Source: an uncultured Bacteroidota bacterium
GTDB taxonomy: Bacteria; Bacteroidota; Bacteroidia; Bacteroidales; F082
Direction of reading: 5' to 3'
DNA length: 38,290 bases
Assembly: GCA_913055825.1 (NCBI GenBank)
Contig: CAJXKB010000022.1
Coordinates: forward strand, 1-38,290
In this document: positions 1 through 9,900 of the stretch, in pieces
Numbering within the stretch: position 1 is the first letter of the stretch
How the letters are laid out: every line of letters begins with the position of its first letter
Program-made: the position numbers and the translations under genes
The notes under the pieces: model-generated
Told to the model about the DNA's origin: nothing
Seen by the model: only the letters and a program-made list of their open reading frames with translations
Databases searched by the model: none

Positions 1-2
1 CT

Positions 3-1226
3 GAATATGTAAAAGGTTATCAAAATCAACAAGAAGTTAGTATTGATGCAATGAATAGCCCCGATGAACCCGTTGTAGTTATTGGATTAAATGAAAGAAT
101 TATAGACCCAGGTGAAATTGGAGGTGATGAGGTGCCAGTTATAAGTGACTGGAATTTACAAGCAACACAATCACAATCAGGCATAAAGCTACAATGGACA
201 TATACATATCCGACGGACCCTCAAAGTATTATAGGGTATAATATTTACAGAAAAGAAAATACATCCCCAGGTTTTACTTTACATCAAACAGTTCTTGGAA
301 TAAATAATATGGTGTATGATGATATTTCAGTTGAACCTAATAAGTATTATTCCTATTATGTAACTGCTTTCAACATAATTGGAGAGTCAAATCCTTCCAA
401 CATTGTATCCGCTCAAGCACCTAATAGACCTCAAGAAGTGACATCCCTTTCTGCTACTTTACATTCTTCTTCACTACTTGAATTGAATTGGGGAATTCCC
501 TTAGATCAAAGTGTTGATTATGTGAGATTAGAAAAGCTTGTTGTTAATGTTAATAATGATTATGTTCAAGTTGGTGATTTTACTCCTGATATTTTATACT
601 TTATGGATAATGATGTTGTTAAAGGTAAAAAAGTGATATATCGCTCTGCAATTTATACAGCAAATGCTCATTCCAATTATAAACATGATTTTGTTATGGT
701 GCCATACAGAGATGTTTCCATCCCTACCAAAACATACGTAGAAAAGATTTCTTTTGATTGGGATTTTATCAATGATATTGAAGGGTGGCTATTGGGGGCT
801 CCCGAATTTAGACTTGCGGTTGTATCGGGTAGTCCAAATCAAGGTGTAACAATCCAAGAAGGAATGCTGTTTGATTTCTGTTCAAGACATTCATGGAATT
901 ATTTTAATGGAAGAAATATATATAATTGGCAACCATCCAATTGGGATGAGGTATTAACAATGAAAGTTGTTGAATGGGATAACAGCCCAAATATTGATAT
1001 AGATATTAATGCTATTTATAAAAAGAAGAATATTGATAGTACAGGTTTCGATGTTGATGGAAGTATTCCTGTTAGAATAGTAGATTTTCTTAACTCACAT
1101 GATGAAGATATTGGTATAGGCTATTTAAGATATTACGACCCAGAGACAATGGAAGTTGAATTTTCTAATTATGGTTTTAAAATGGTAATATCAACCGTTG
1201 ACAACAACCAGTCCTGTTATCCATAA
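3..1226 (+). CDS. Fibronectin type III domain protein, 5' end outside window
   Basis: The reading frame is open to the left edge of the window, so the gene starts further left and only its 3' part is present. The first ATG at 51 is probably internal. The visible protein (about 407 residues) has one clear fibronectin type III module, roughly residues 45 to 140: a W-L-T-Y strand, the typical GYNIYRK strand, then YYSYYVTAFN and ESNPSN. A second FN3-like segment follows (SLSATLHSSSLLELNW). The last 170 residues are rich in Trp, Tyr and Asp, and I do not recognise them. No T9SS sorting domain is seen at the C-terminus, which ends NNQSCYP. The FN3 module suggests a surface or secreted protein, but the N-terminus that would show a signal peptide is missing. 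The gene is AT-rich compared with the polysaccharide genes to the right. Function unknown. Confidence 0.75.
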   Translation, partial: EYVKGYQNQQEVSIDAMNSPDEPVVVIGLNERIIDPGEIGGDEVPVISDWNLQATQSQSGIKLQWTYTYPTDPQSIIGYNIYRKENTSPGFTLHQTVLGINNMVYDDISVEPNKYYSYYVTAFNIIGESNPSNIVSAQAPNRPQEVTSLSATLHSSSLLELNWGIPLDQSVDYVRLEKLVVNVNNDYVQVGDFTPDILYFMDNDVVKGKKVIYRSAIYTANAHSNYKHDFVMVPYRDVSIPTKTYVEKISFDWDFINDIEGWLLGAPEFRLAVVSGSPNQGVTIQEGMLFDFCSRHSWNYFNGRNIYNWQPSNWDEVLTMKVVEWDNSPNIDIDINAIYKKKNIDSTGFDVDGSIPVRIVDFLNSHDEDIGIGYLRYYDPETMEVEFSNYGFKMVISTVDNNQSCYP

Positions 1227-1235
1227 AAATATAAA

Positions 1236-1311
1236 ATGAAATCATCAATTTCATTGCTTAGAGATCTTATTTGAGAATAAAACTATAAGTATATGATTTT
1301 GATGATTTCAT
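1236..1311 (+). terminator. Long inverted repeat after the FN3 gene, probable terminator
   Basis: ATGAAATCATCAA at 1236-1248 is repeated in perfect inverse at 1299-1311 and followed by CTTTTTATT. The 13-bp arms start just after the stop codon and enclose a 50-bp AT-rich loop. The position and T-run fit a transcription terminator. The long loop is unusual, so a small mobile palindrome is an alternative. Confidence 0.5.
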
Positions 1312-1352
1312 CTTTTTATTATAGAATAAATCCTTAATTTAATCAATGTCAA

Positions 1353-1961
1353 ATGAAAAACAAATTATTATTACTACTACTGTTCATTCCTAACGTGTTT
1401 TATGCCCAGGATATATCTATCAGTACAAGTGTTGGGTTCGCAGGCTATGGCAACCCTGTTGATGGATATTATTTTTCTTTTGATGTAGGCGTGCCTATCA
1501 TTAAAGGAATTGAAGTATCACCAAATTTTTCTTTTGTGTCCAATCTCAAAAACAAAAGAATTAAGTACTATTGGAATAGTATAGATGGAGAACAATACAT
1601 AGAAAATAGTAAAAAAAAAGCATATAGTAATAAAATGGCCGGTTTATTTGAATTGGATCTCATCGTAAAACCGTTTGTTTACTTTAAGAATAAAAAGATT
1701 TCCTCCATAGATTTTGGCATGGGGGCCGGTTATGGATTCAGTGTATATTCTCATAATTACTATAACTACAGGTATATAAACGCTACCAATAAATTTATAG
1801 GGGTCATTTCCGAGAATGGAGTAAGACAATCTATGTCTGTGAGGTTGTATTATAATTATCATATCAAAAAATATTATATAGGAATTAGTGCCGGTGCACA
1901 TGATTTCATTGAAGGAGAAGGTGTATCAACGATCGGGTTACAATTTGGCATAACGCCATAA
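1353..1961 (+). CDS. Small secreted protein, predicted outer-membrane beta-barrel
   Basis: This 202-residue protein starts with a Lys-containing N-terminus, a run of leucines and FYAQ, a standard signal peptide with likely cleavage after residue 18 or 19. The rest is a series of alternating polar/aromatic strands (for example YYFSFDVGVPI, AGLFELDLIVKPFVYF, MSVRLYYNYHI, KYYIGISAGAH) and ends in GLQFGITP. That pattern is typical of 8-stranded outer-membrane beta-barrel proteins of Bacteroidota. No catalytic motif is visible. It follows the FN3 gene by 126 bp with a probable terminator between, so it is likely a separate unit. The assignment rests on pattern only and no specific family is claimed. 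Confidence 0.65.
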   Translation: MKNKLLLLLLFIPNVFYAQDISISTSVGFAGYGNPVDGYYFSFDVGVPIIKGIEVSPNFSFVSNLKNKRIKYYWNSIDGEQYIENSKKKAYSNKMAGLFELDLIVKPFVYFKNKKISSIDFGMGAGYGFSVYSHNYYNYRYINATNKFIGVISENGVRQSMSVRLYYNYHIKKYYIGISAGAHDFIEGEGVSTIGLQFGITP

Positions 1962-1967
1962 GATGGT

Positions 1968-1990
1968 AGCGATTATGTTAATCGCTTCTA
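1968..1990 (+). terminator. Stem-loop after the beta-barrel gene
   Basis: AGCGATTA at 1968-1975 pairs perfectly with TAATCGCT at 1979-1986 across a 3-base loop, seven bases after the stop codon, and is followed by the T-containing TCTAAT. It is a plausible terminator with a weak T-tract. Confidence 0.5.
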
Positions 1991-2468
1991 ATAAGTAGGT
2001 GACAAGCAGTCTGGAACTACAAAATTGTCACGCTTTAGCGCGTACTGGTATAGATTATTGTTGTTTTTCTTTTGTCCATAATCCCCTTTCCGGGGCGTAG
2101 TTTGCTACTATGCCCTCATATAAAATCAATTTCAATTAATGATTCCATTTTGGCATCATTTCTTGCGCTGCTGTATTCGAAGCTTTCCAGCATCATGTTC
2201 TGTAAGTTGCTTGCTAAATCCATCTGTTCTAATAACTACCTGGAAGGTTAAGAAAAACAGGGGCTCTTGGTTTTTTATCTAATATGCTGCTCCCATATTT
2301 CAAATGTATGGAAAGTTTTGGGTATGTGGGTTTAGTGGTAAACTACACGCAGGGTAAGATCTTTTGATGTGCAGATAAAAATAGAACGGCCTAGTTAAAA
2401 CCTACGCCTAGGCAGGGGTGGCTACGCACCGATTGAAGGCTATTTATTACCAATCGTATTTATTCGCT
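1987..2468. other. Intergenic region with repeat copy and small palindromes, no intact gene
   Basis: Between the beta-barrel gene and the esterase there is no convincing gene. The stretch holds the first copy of a 93-bp repeat (2084-2176), an 8-bp palindrome GCCTAGGC at 2406-2413 with CTACGC on both sides, and a weak inverted repeat CGATTG/CAATCG near 2430-2456 that could end transcription of the esterase. A minus-strand frame of about 38 codons covers the repeat and could be the remnant of a gene's 3' end. Confidence 0.5.
2084..2176. repeat. Dispersed 93-bp repeat, copy 1
   Basis: This stretch aligns without gaps, in the same orientation, to 3805-3897. By eye about 16 of 93 positions differ. 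The last 57 bases are the best conserved (5 differences), including TTTTGGCATCATTTCTTGCG. The left part forms a hairpin at 2093-2115: GGGCGTAGT, loop, ACTATGCCC. Read on the minus strand, both copies contain a SARNDAK frame that ends in a stop codon, but no full gene is present. Confidence 0.65.
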
Positions 2469-3632
2469 CTAGCTTAATTCTTTTATTTTAATTCTGGCAT
2501 GTTCATTATTTGGATTTAGTTCAAGAGATTTTTTATAGTTTTCAATTGCTTTTTGAGTATCACCTAATGTTTCATAAGCTTCGCCCAAACTATCATAGGA
2601 ATTAGATGATTTAGGGTAATTTTCTACATTCAAAATGAAAAATTCCAATGCATTGGATTTGTCTTTATTATTTCCACTTTGTAGCATTCTATAACCTATT
2701 TGGTTTACAAGAAACTCGGGAGGTCGAAAATCCCATGAAAGTCGCTCCGAAAGGGCATGAAAATGTTGCTTTAGTTGCTCAATGTCTTCCACATCACGAT
2801 ATGAAATTCCATAGCCTTCAAATATTGCAGAGATTCCATTATGAAAAGCAATGATTGGAACTGAACTATGGTCTTCATTTTCGAAGTATTCTAACTTTGC
2901 AGGTAATTCACCTTTGCATTTACTATTCAATGATTCATAGAATCGTACATGGCGATCACGGTTTCTGATATTCCTTTTTCCCCAATTGGCAGTGGCAATG
3001 TAAATGAATCGTTCAAATGAATGTTCAGTCATAGAATCTAACTTTTTGTCCATGGTTTCTGAATCCCATGTTCCAAAACTTGGGTCAACTGCAATAAATG
3101 AATTGAAAAGTGTCTTTTCTTTCATATATGCATGAGTGGCCAACAAACCTCCTAAAGAATGCCCAAAAAGGATTCGATAAGGCTCTGTTCTATACTTTTG
3201 ATCCAACTCGGGAATAAGCTCATCCTCTAAAAAACTTAGGAAATTCTCTCCACCACCTGAATTATTTTGTCTTACTGTTATGATTTTGTCTGGTGTGTAA
3301 TCTCGTCTTCTATCAACATTTATAACACCCACTACTATCATTTCTGGAATTTTACAGTTTCGGTATAAATTGGAACTCATATAGTTGACCATACCTGAAA
3401 CCGATTTAAAGTGGACATTTCCATCAAGAACAATAAGTAATGGATAGCTCTTATAGGAAGACTTTTTATCATTGTAAGAATCAGGAAGAATAATCCAAAA
3501 CTCTCTGTCTTCATTCAAAATATTGGAATGGAGTAGATGTTTAGTGCCGATTACAATTTGTTCGACATCTTGTGATTTTACTTGGTTAAACCCTATTAAC
3601 AAAAGTAGTACTGCAATGATATTTTTATTCAT
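2469..3632 (-). CDS. Secreted esterase of the alpha/beta-hydrolase fold with C-terminal TPR
   Basis: The 387-residue protein starts with a signal peptide (hydrophobic run, then QVKSQ, cleavage near residue 20). Residues about 30-270 match the putative esterase family (Pfam Esterase, as in enterochelin-esterase-like and esterase D-like proteins). The nucleophile elbow is GHSLGG with Ser159, and the catalytic His is probably His255 in a DHSSVP context; the acid is not certain. The family hydrolyses ester bonds of varied substrates, and the substrate here cannot be read from sequence. The last 50 residues carry a tetratricopeptide unit (AYETLGDTQKAIENYKKSLE), likely for protein contact. The product is predicted periplasmic or extracellular; no T9SS domain is present. 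It stands alone, flanked by two copies of a 93-bp repeat, and has its own promoter-like box. Confidence 0.85.
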   Translation of the reverse strand: MNKNIIAVLLLLIGFNQVKSQDVEQIVIGTKHLLHSNILNEDREFWIILPDSYNDKKSSYKSYPLLIVLDGNVHFKSVSGMVNYMSSNLYRNCKIPEMIVVGVINVDRRRDYTPDKIITVRQNNSGGGENFLSFLEDELIPELDQKYRTEPYRILFGHSLGGLLATHAYMKEKTLFNSFIAVDPSFGTWDSETMDKKLDSMTEHSFERFIYIATANWGKRNIRNRDRHVRFYESLNSKCKGELPAKLEYFENEDHSSVPIIAFHNGISAIFEGYGISYRDVEDIEQLKQHFHALSERLSWDFRPPEFLVNQIGYRMLQSGNNKDKSNALEFFILNVENYPKSSNSYDSLGEAYETLGDTQKAIENYKKSLELNPNNEHARIKIKELS

Positions 3633-3676
3633 TCTGTTTTTTTCTATATATGATTGGTAACTTCTTAAATCCGTAC

Positions 3677-3684
3677 CAAAAATA
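3677..3684 (-). promoter_or_regulatory. Probable -7 promoter box of the esterase gene
   Basis: Read on the minus strand this is TATTTTTG, a full match to the Bacteroidota -7 element TAnnTTTG, 45 bases before the start codon. No clear TTG -33 element lies at the usual distance, so confidence is moderate. Confidence 0.4.
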
Positions 3685-3931
3685 CTTCTTATTTTATTAA
3701 AAAGTCATGATAACAGTGGTTTAACCCCTTATTAATCGGACAAATTAGTTTTCGGTTTCCAAATATAACAATTTGCTACATAAAATTTCATTGGCAAGGG
3801 ACTTCCCTTTCCCGGCGGTAATTGCAAACTACGCCCTCCCATAAAATCAATTCCCATTCATGATTCTATTTTGGCATCATTTCTTGCGCTGTTGTATAAA
3901 GTATCTTCCGCTTCTGCAACGGCTTGCCGGC
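3685..3931. other. Intergenic region with repeat copy 2
   Basis: No gene is seen between the esterase promoter and the terminator of the giant gene. The region holds repeat copy 2 (3805-3897); the rest shows no structure I can name. Confidence 0.5.
3805..3897. repeat. Dispersed 93-bp repeat, copy 2
   Basis: Partner of the copy at 2084-2176, same orientation, roughly 83 percent identical by eye. The hairpin of copy 1 is weaker here (GGCG, a bulged G, TA, pairing with TACGCC). The two copies are 1.7 kb apart and bracket the esterase gene. Confidence 0.65.
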
Positions 3932-3967
3932 AAAAAAAAGGAGATGCTCTTCTGAACACCTCCTTTA
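3932..3967 (-). terminator. Rho-independent terminator of the giant secreted-protein gene
   Basis: On the minus strand AAAGGAG (3960-3966) pairs with CTCCTTT (3937-3943), with two further pairs inside the stem, and a run of eight T follows directly. It lies 27 bases after the stop codon of the 2159-residue gene and fits a standard intrinsic terminator. Confidence 0.8.
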
Positions 3968-3993
3968 AACAGCTTACCATGAAAAAATGTTTC

Positions 3994-6900
3994 TTATTTT
4001 AATATGACGATCTTCTTTCTTGCTAATTGTTCATTGGTTTGAAACTGTACAAAATAAGTGCCTTGCGGAAGGTGGGCTAACGAAAGGGTGGTACTGTTCC
4101 ATCCTTTGTGAAATTGGTTGATGGTTTCAAATACCTTTTTCCCCTGAATGCTATAGATAGAAATCTTCCCCGGGCCATCACTTTGTGCGACAAATTCTGT
4201 TTTTACAAAAGTTGACGCCGGGTTGGGATAGGTCACCAGTTGTGCATTTCCGTCATAATAAAAGTCAGGTCGAAATTCTACATGGGTATCATTGGTAGTC
4301 GTTTTTTGGTAGTAGTCGAAAACAATCGTAGCGGTATTGTGAATGCTTCTTCCTACAGGAATATCAGCCACCGGTTTGATTTTAAATTGTACATAACCAT
4401 GACTTTGGGCTTCGTTGTGGACGCTGTCGATTAGGTTAATGTTTTCAAATTCCCAGCGCAAAATGTGATTGTCAATGGTGGTGAGATGTGCTGGATGACT
4501 GGTGATGATATGACACAGGGTCTTGATGTCGAGGTCATCGCTAAGGGTATCCCAAACCACGATGTTTTCTGCCGGATAGTTTCCTACATTTTGGAAACGT
4601 ATTTTGTAGGTGAGGTATTGGTTCGGTTTGACTCGGGCACTTGGAAATACCTGCTTGTCGTTGGGGTCGACGGCACCCATTACCGTGTTTTCATCCGTCG
4701 CTGCATTATTAGCGTAATCCGCTTCGGTTGTTCCTGTACTGATATAGGCTGAGCAGGAAATAACGTCACCCACATTTGCCGGATCAGCAATCGAATCGAC
4801 CAGGGTTAAGGTGGCCTCTTCCTGGGGGGCAATACGTGAAATGTACCAATAAAGTGTATCGCCATCGTAAAGATCCCATGAAGGGTTACTCGAAACAGGT
4901 ATCATGCCTGTACCCAGTACAAACTTAATGGTGTCGCTCAAAGCGCTAGTTGTCCCCAGATTTTCGTAATGGATGGCATATTGATTGGTAAACCCTTTAC
5001 GCAAAAGCGTTGTGCTGATATCAATGGTGAGGTCGGGGGATGCTGATGTAGCCTTAAATCCAAAATCGTTTCCCGAATAGCTTGCGCCAATTTGGTCAAC
5101 AGATACCTGATATCCTTGAGCATCAGCAGGGGTCAGTTGGGTATAATAGGTAGAGGCTGTCGCTGCGATAGAATAGGTGCCTGTATTTAAATAGAAGGAG
5201 TAGTTTCCGTTTTCATCGGTATAAGTTGTTATTCCTAAAGGATTTAAATCAATCCGCACGTTACGGAGTAGGCTTTCGCCACTGTCGTACGATCCATTTT
5301 CATTGGCGTCCAGATAGGCTCGTCCTGAAATGTGTGCACCATTTTCTTCTACATAAGTAACGCAAGGGCCTGAAGTTACATCTATATTGGTGTAGATTTG
5401 TCGGTAACCTGACGGCCAGTCTATCACAATGCTGTCTGCCGTGGTTGCATCACCCAATCCGAAAATGGTTTGTAGCGAATTTTCACTACCTGAACCACCG
5501 CCACTTTGGCTGGTAATTTGTCGTGTTTGCCAGGTTTCTTGTCCGTTGATTGTTGCTTTTACCCTGATTCGCGCTCCAATGGCCGAATAGTTGGAATTGG
5601 TACCGATCAGCTTTATGCTGATATGGCTGGCACATTGTCCTTTGGTATTTTTATAGAAAAAGTTTTGTGTATTTTCGTGATTGGCAATAAAAACGTCGTA
5701 ATCACCATCCTGATCGTAGTCGGAAATTGCGGTGGCAAAAGAATTTCCACCGGCATCGGTCAATACATTCTCAAGTTTGGTAAAGGTTTCGTCACCATTG
5801 TTTTTGTACATAAAATTGCTACCGTTTTGGTCGTTGGTAACGATGATATCCAAATCCCCGTCATTATCAAAATCAATCCAGGTAGATCCATGCGAATTTC
5901 CACCGTCATGGGTAATGTCGCCGGTGGTAACTTTTGTGAAAGTTCCGTCACCATTGTTTTTATAGAGGAAATTGTCCTGGTTTCCGGAGTTTGCTATAAA
6001 AAGGTCCAAAAAGCCATCGTTGTTGTAATCGCCCCAACTGCAACCCACCGAATTGGAGGGCGTACTCAATACATTTTCATCAACTTTTACAAATTGGCCG
6101 TTGCCGATGTTTTTATACAAGTAGTTTTTGTCTCCGTCGGTATTAGGAACGAAGAGGTCCACCAGCCCGTCGTTGTTGTAATCGCCCCATGCTGCACCAA
6201 TGGAGTGGCCGGCATCGGTTACAATCGGGTTTCCTGTTACGCTGGTAAATGTACCATCGCCGTTGTTGTGGAAAAGGTGGTTGGTTTTGGTGGGGAAATA
6301 TTCAGCTACAAATAGGTCCACATAGCCGTCGTTGTCGTAATCGGCCCAACTGGCACTGTGGCAATAGATGCCTTCGTTTACCACCACGCTGGAGGTAATC
6401 TTTGTAAAAGTTCCATTTCCATTGTTGTGATACAGGAAGTTGTGTGATCCGACGTTGTTGGCAACAAACAGGTCAATGTAACCGTCGTTGTCGTAATCAG
6501 CCCAAGCAGCTGCAAGGGAGCTGGCTTTATCGGTTGCAATATCACCGGTTGTTATGCGTGTGAAGGTGCCATCACCATTGTTATGATAGAGGTAGTTGGG
6601 CTCGGTTTTATCATAGGTGGTGACAAACAAGTCGTCATAGCCGTCGTTGTCATAATCAGCCCAGCTTGCTGCCCAGCTGTTAATGTTGTCGCCGGTAATG
6701 CCGGTTCCTGATACGGTATTGAATCCCACGCTGGGATCGTAGGCCAGTGTCAGGTTCGTCAGTGGCGCTCCGCATACCTGTTTCCCTCCAATGGAAATAC
6801 TTAAATAATCACCATTGGTAAATCCGTCTTCAAGGGTCATGCTAAAATGTAGTTTTACCGTGTTATAGGTTGGATGTGAAATGCCCATTAGGCCATTTTT

Positions 6901-9900
6901 GGCGATGGTACTGTTAAGATTGTATAAATGATAGATATAATTGCTTCCCGAAGTTTCAGGGTCGGAAGTGGTTGTATAATTTGCAGTAGATGGATATAAA
7001 ATTTCCGTAGTCCCTGTTTGGTAAGTCATTGTGTTACCAACCGGGGTGAGTGTTATATCAACGCTGTCAATGGTGGCAAAGTGAACATTGGTTAAGGTAA
7101 GATAAACCTCACAAGAGTTTCCGCAAGCATCTCCAACCATTTCACCTACCACAATGGCTTGCCATGAAGAGGGTTTTGGATCAACAAAAAGTCCTTTTGA
7201 ATAGATGGTACCTGTAAAGGTTCCGAAAGAATCGGGATACCCCGAGCATTGGTATCCGGCATAGGCCGTGATGTAATCTTTGGAGCAGGATGAATAGTGG
7301 GCAACGACACTAAAATCACGGGTTTCTCCTGCACCGATATACCCAATGGGATAATAATCGCTGCTTAAGCTTAGGGTGTCATCGGTATCATCATCTATCA
7401 GGTAGTCAATGGTAATATTTCCCGAGGGGTTTTTTAAGTAAATCCATGCATTGTTGGCATCGGCGCTTGAAGAGGTGTTTTTAACCTTTAAGTCCCAGGT
7501 AACAGTTTTGTCGATACCGTCTACCACCGGCGTGTTGGAAGTAACGGATAATTCTGATGGTGTAAATTTGATCCGGTCCGGATTGCTGTCAACCCAGTCG
7601 GTTTCGCCACCACCCAGATAATCGGATTGTGCAAAAGTGAATTTCCAATCAATATCCTGATAGGCATCTGTCAACGCTTTGTTGGTGGGAACCAATGTAA
7701 GGTAGAGTGTCCCCTTGAATCCATCGTCAGAGTATGGGACGGTTCCCCCAAAGGCTTCGTAAAATTGCTCCAGGTTGTAGGTGTAATATGTGCCGTTTAC
7801 GGATTCGGGATTAATATTGTACACATATTGTGCGGAGGTTTTGTCGGTATTTACGGTTCGAACAAATTTTACAGATGCCGATTTTACTTCGTAATACATG
7901 GGAATATGCACCTGCGCAATTTTTACGTGGGCCCAATTTCGGTACTCCGAGGGGAAAAAATTTCCACCTGCATATTTTTCTGCTAATCCGAAATAAAAAT
8001 TTTGGGAAACCTGTTTTTCGCATGAAGTTACTTTGTACCAACTTGTGTACGCATTGGTAAAATAGGAGCCGGTGAGTGTGAAAACCCCATCAAACTGATC
8101 GGTGCTGTATTGATTGCTTGTGGATGTTGGATTGGCGATATCGCTGGTGTAAAATGAATTTTGCATGGTGTTGCTTTGGATGTCAGAGCCAATGTTCCCT
8201 GTTATTTTGTATTTTACAGTGAGCGTGACGGAATCATTATCTTCATAACTAAAACCGTTAAAGTTGCTGTTGTAAGCAGCCAGTGTGGCGGGGCTGATGT
8301 CGTATTGAATCGTTTTTTGACCATTAACAATTGAAGTGCTAAAGGGAACCGTATCACAGTTCAGATAGGTTGCACTACTGGCATCATAGACGGTGACAAC
8401 CGCTTCGATATTTGTTAATTCGTAACCATTATCAATAATAGAGGTGGCATAAGCATGACTCCACGAGGGGTGGGTTTCTGAAGTGGATACAACCCCTTTA
8501 TAGGCGCATTGCATGGTGTCACCGTACATAAACCTGTTGCGTTTGATTCTGGAATAATCAAGGCTTCCGGAAGCATCGGGCAAACCGTCTTGATCGTTAT
8601 CGGGAAGGCCGAGGCTGGTGCGTTCCAAATCGAATTGATAAAAATTCATTCCTTCTCCACCGGTATTGCCACAATGCAGCGTGGTGTATACCGTGTCGTT
8701 TGATAAAAACGGAATTTCTGTTTCACAAGTGGTGTCGGTGATATAATAGAAACTATAGACTATGGGCAAATATCCCCCGTTGGCTCCGGTCATGCTGCAG
8801 TCGCCTGTAAGGCTCAGGTTGAAAATTGCATTTTTGATGGTGAAATTAGAGGGGTTGGGGAGCTCGTAGATGGCTGTAACGGTATTGTTTGAAGTGTTGT
8901 ATGCCAGCGAATGAGCAGGCCATGCAACATTATGATAAAATTCCAGATTGGAATAAGCGATTCCTGCCGGAAGTTGGAAAACCACTTTGTATCGGGCTCC
9001 TGATCCTTCGGGTAAATCATTGTCGAATTGGTTTATGGTGAAATTGTATTCCTTTGTCTCTCCATTATTAATGTCAGTGGGTATTTCATCAAAAATACCA
9101 ATGCTGGTCTTGTTTTCGTTTTGACCGGTTCCGGATTTTGAATAGGTATTTGAAGCACAGACATCAGCATAGGTTAACGAATAACCCCATCCTTTTACCA
9201 AATCACCCTCACTTACATTAATGTTACATTGGTAAGTGTCAAAATAGACTGTAATTGATGAACCGGCCGCTAAGTCGGGCAGGTCAAGAATAACCCTTCC
9301 AACGGGGTTGCTGCCGAGGCAACTGTAGCGGCCACTGTTGTCGGTAGCAAATGTTTGTGATGGCGTGATGGAGATTGTGGTCCCCCCGTCAATGGAATAG
9401 GTAATGTTGGTTTCGTCAATTCTTGAAAAAATGGTTTGGTCATAACCATTTCCCGATGATTTATAGAGGTCTAATTGAATGTTGTCGGCTCTGCCTGCTC
9501 CGTTGTTGGTCAGGGTAATGCTTTGTGTGGATGCGTCGCCCGAGCCAAAACAACTGCTAAGATCGGAGGTGGTGGATATCGAAATGGAGGGTGTTGCCAG
9601 ACTGATGGTGGTGGAGGCGTTGCTGGTGGCGCTTTCGCGCTGACTGTCGCACCCCCATACCGTCGAAAATACGGAGGAGGTTGTACCGCTTTGACACCCT
9701 GCTGCCGTAATGGTTTCGGTGACGGTGATGGATTCATTTTGATCAAAATAATTATCTCCATTGCCAATTCCTGCAAAATCGGAAGCCCCAAATGAAATGG
9801 AATCGCCGGTAGCGTTTAATGTTCCTAAGTCTACTGACGTAATGGAAATGCCGGCATCGTGAATATCTTTGAGTAAGAAAGCACTGATGCGTCCATTTCC

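Noticed and set aside
2084-3897. Repeats as integron attC sites
   Set aside because: No GTTRRRY core or paired R/L boxes are seen, and no integrase gene is in the window.
5506-6315. Long plus-strand frame of 269 codons
   Set aside because: It is antisense to the VCBS repeats and owes its length to their regular codon pattern; the translation has no family features.
9475-9795. Overlapping frames on both strands rich in Gly, Cys or Pro
   Set aside because: They are shadows of the Ser/Thr-rich segment of the giant gene; no start context or domain supports them.
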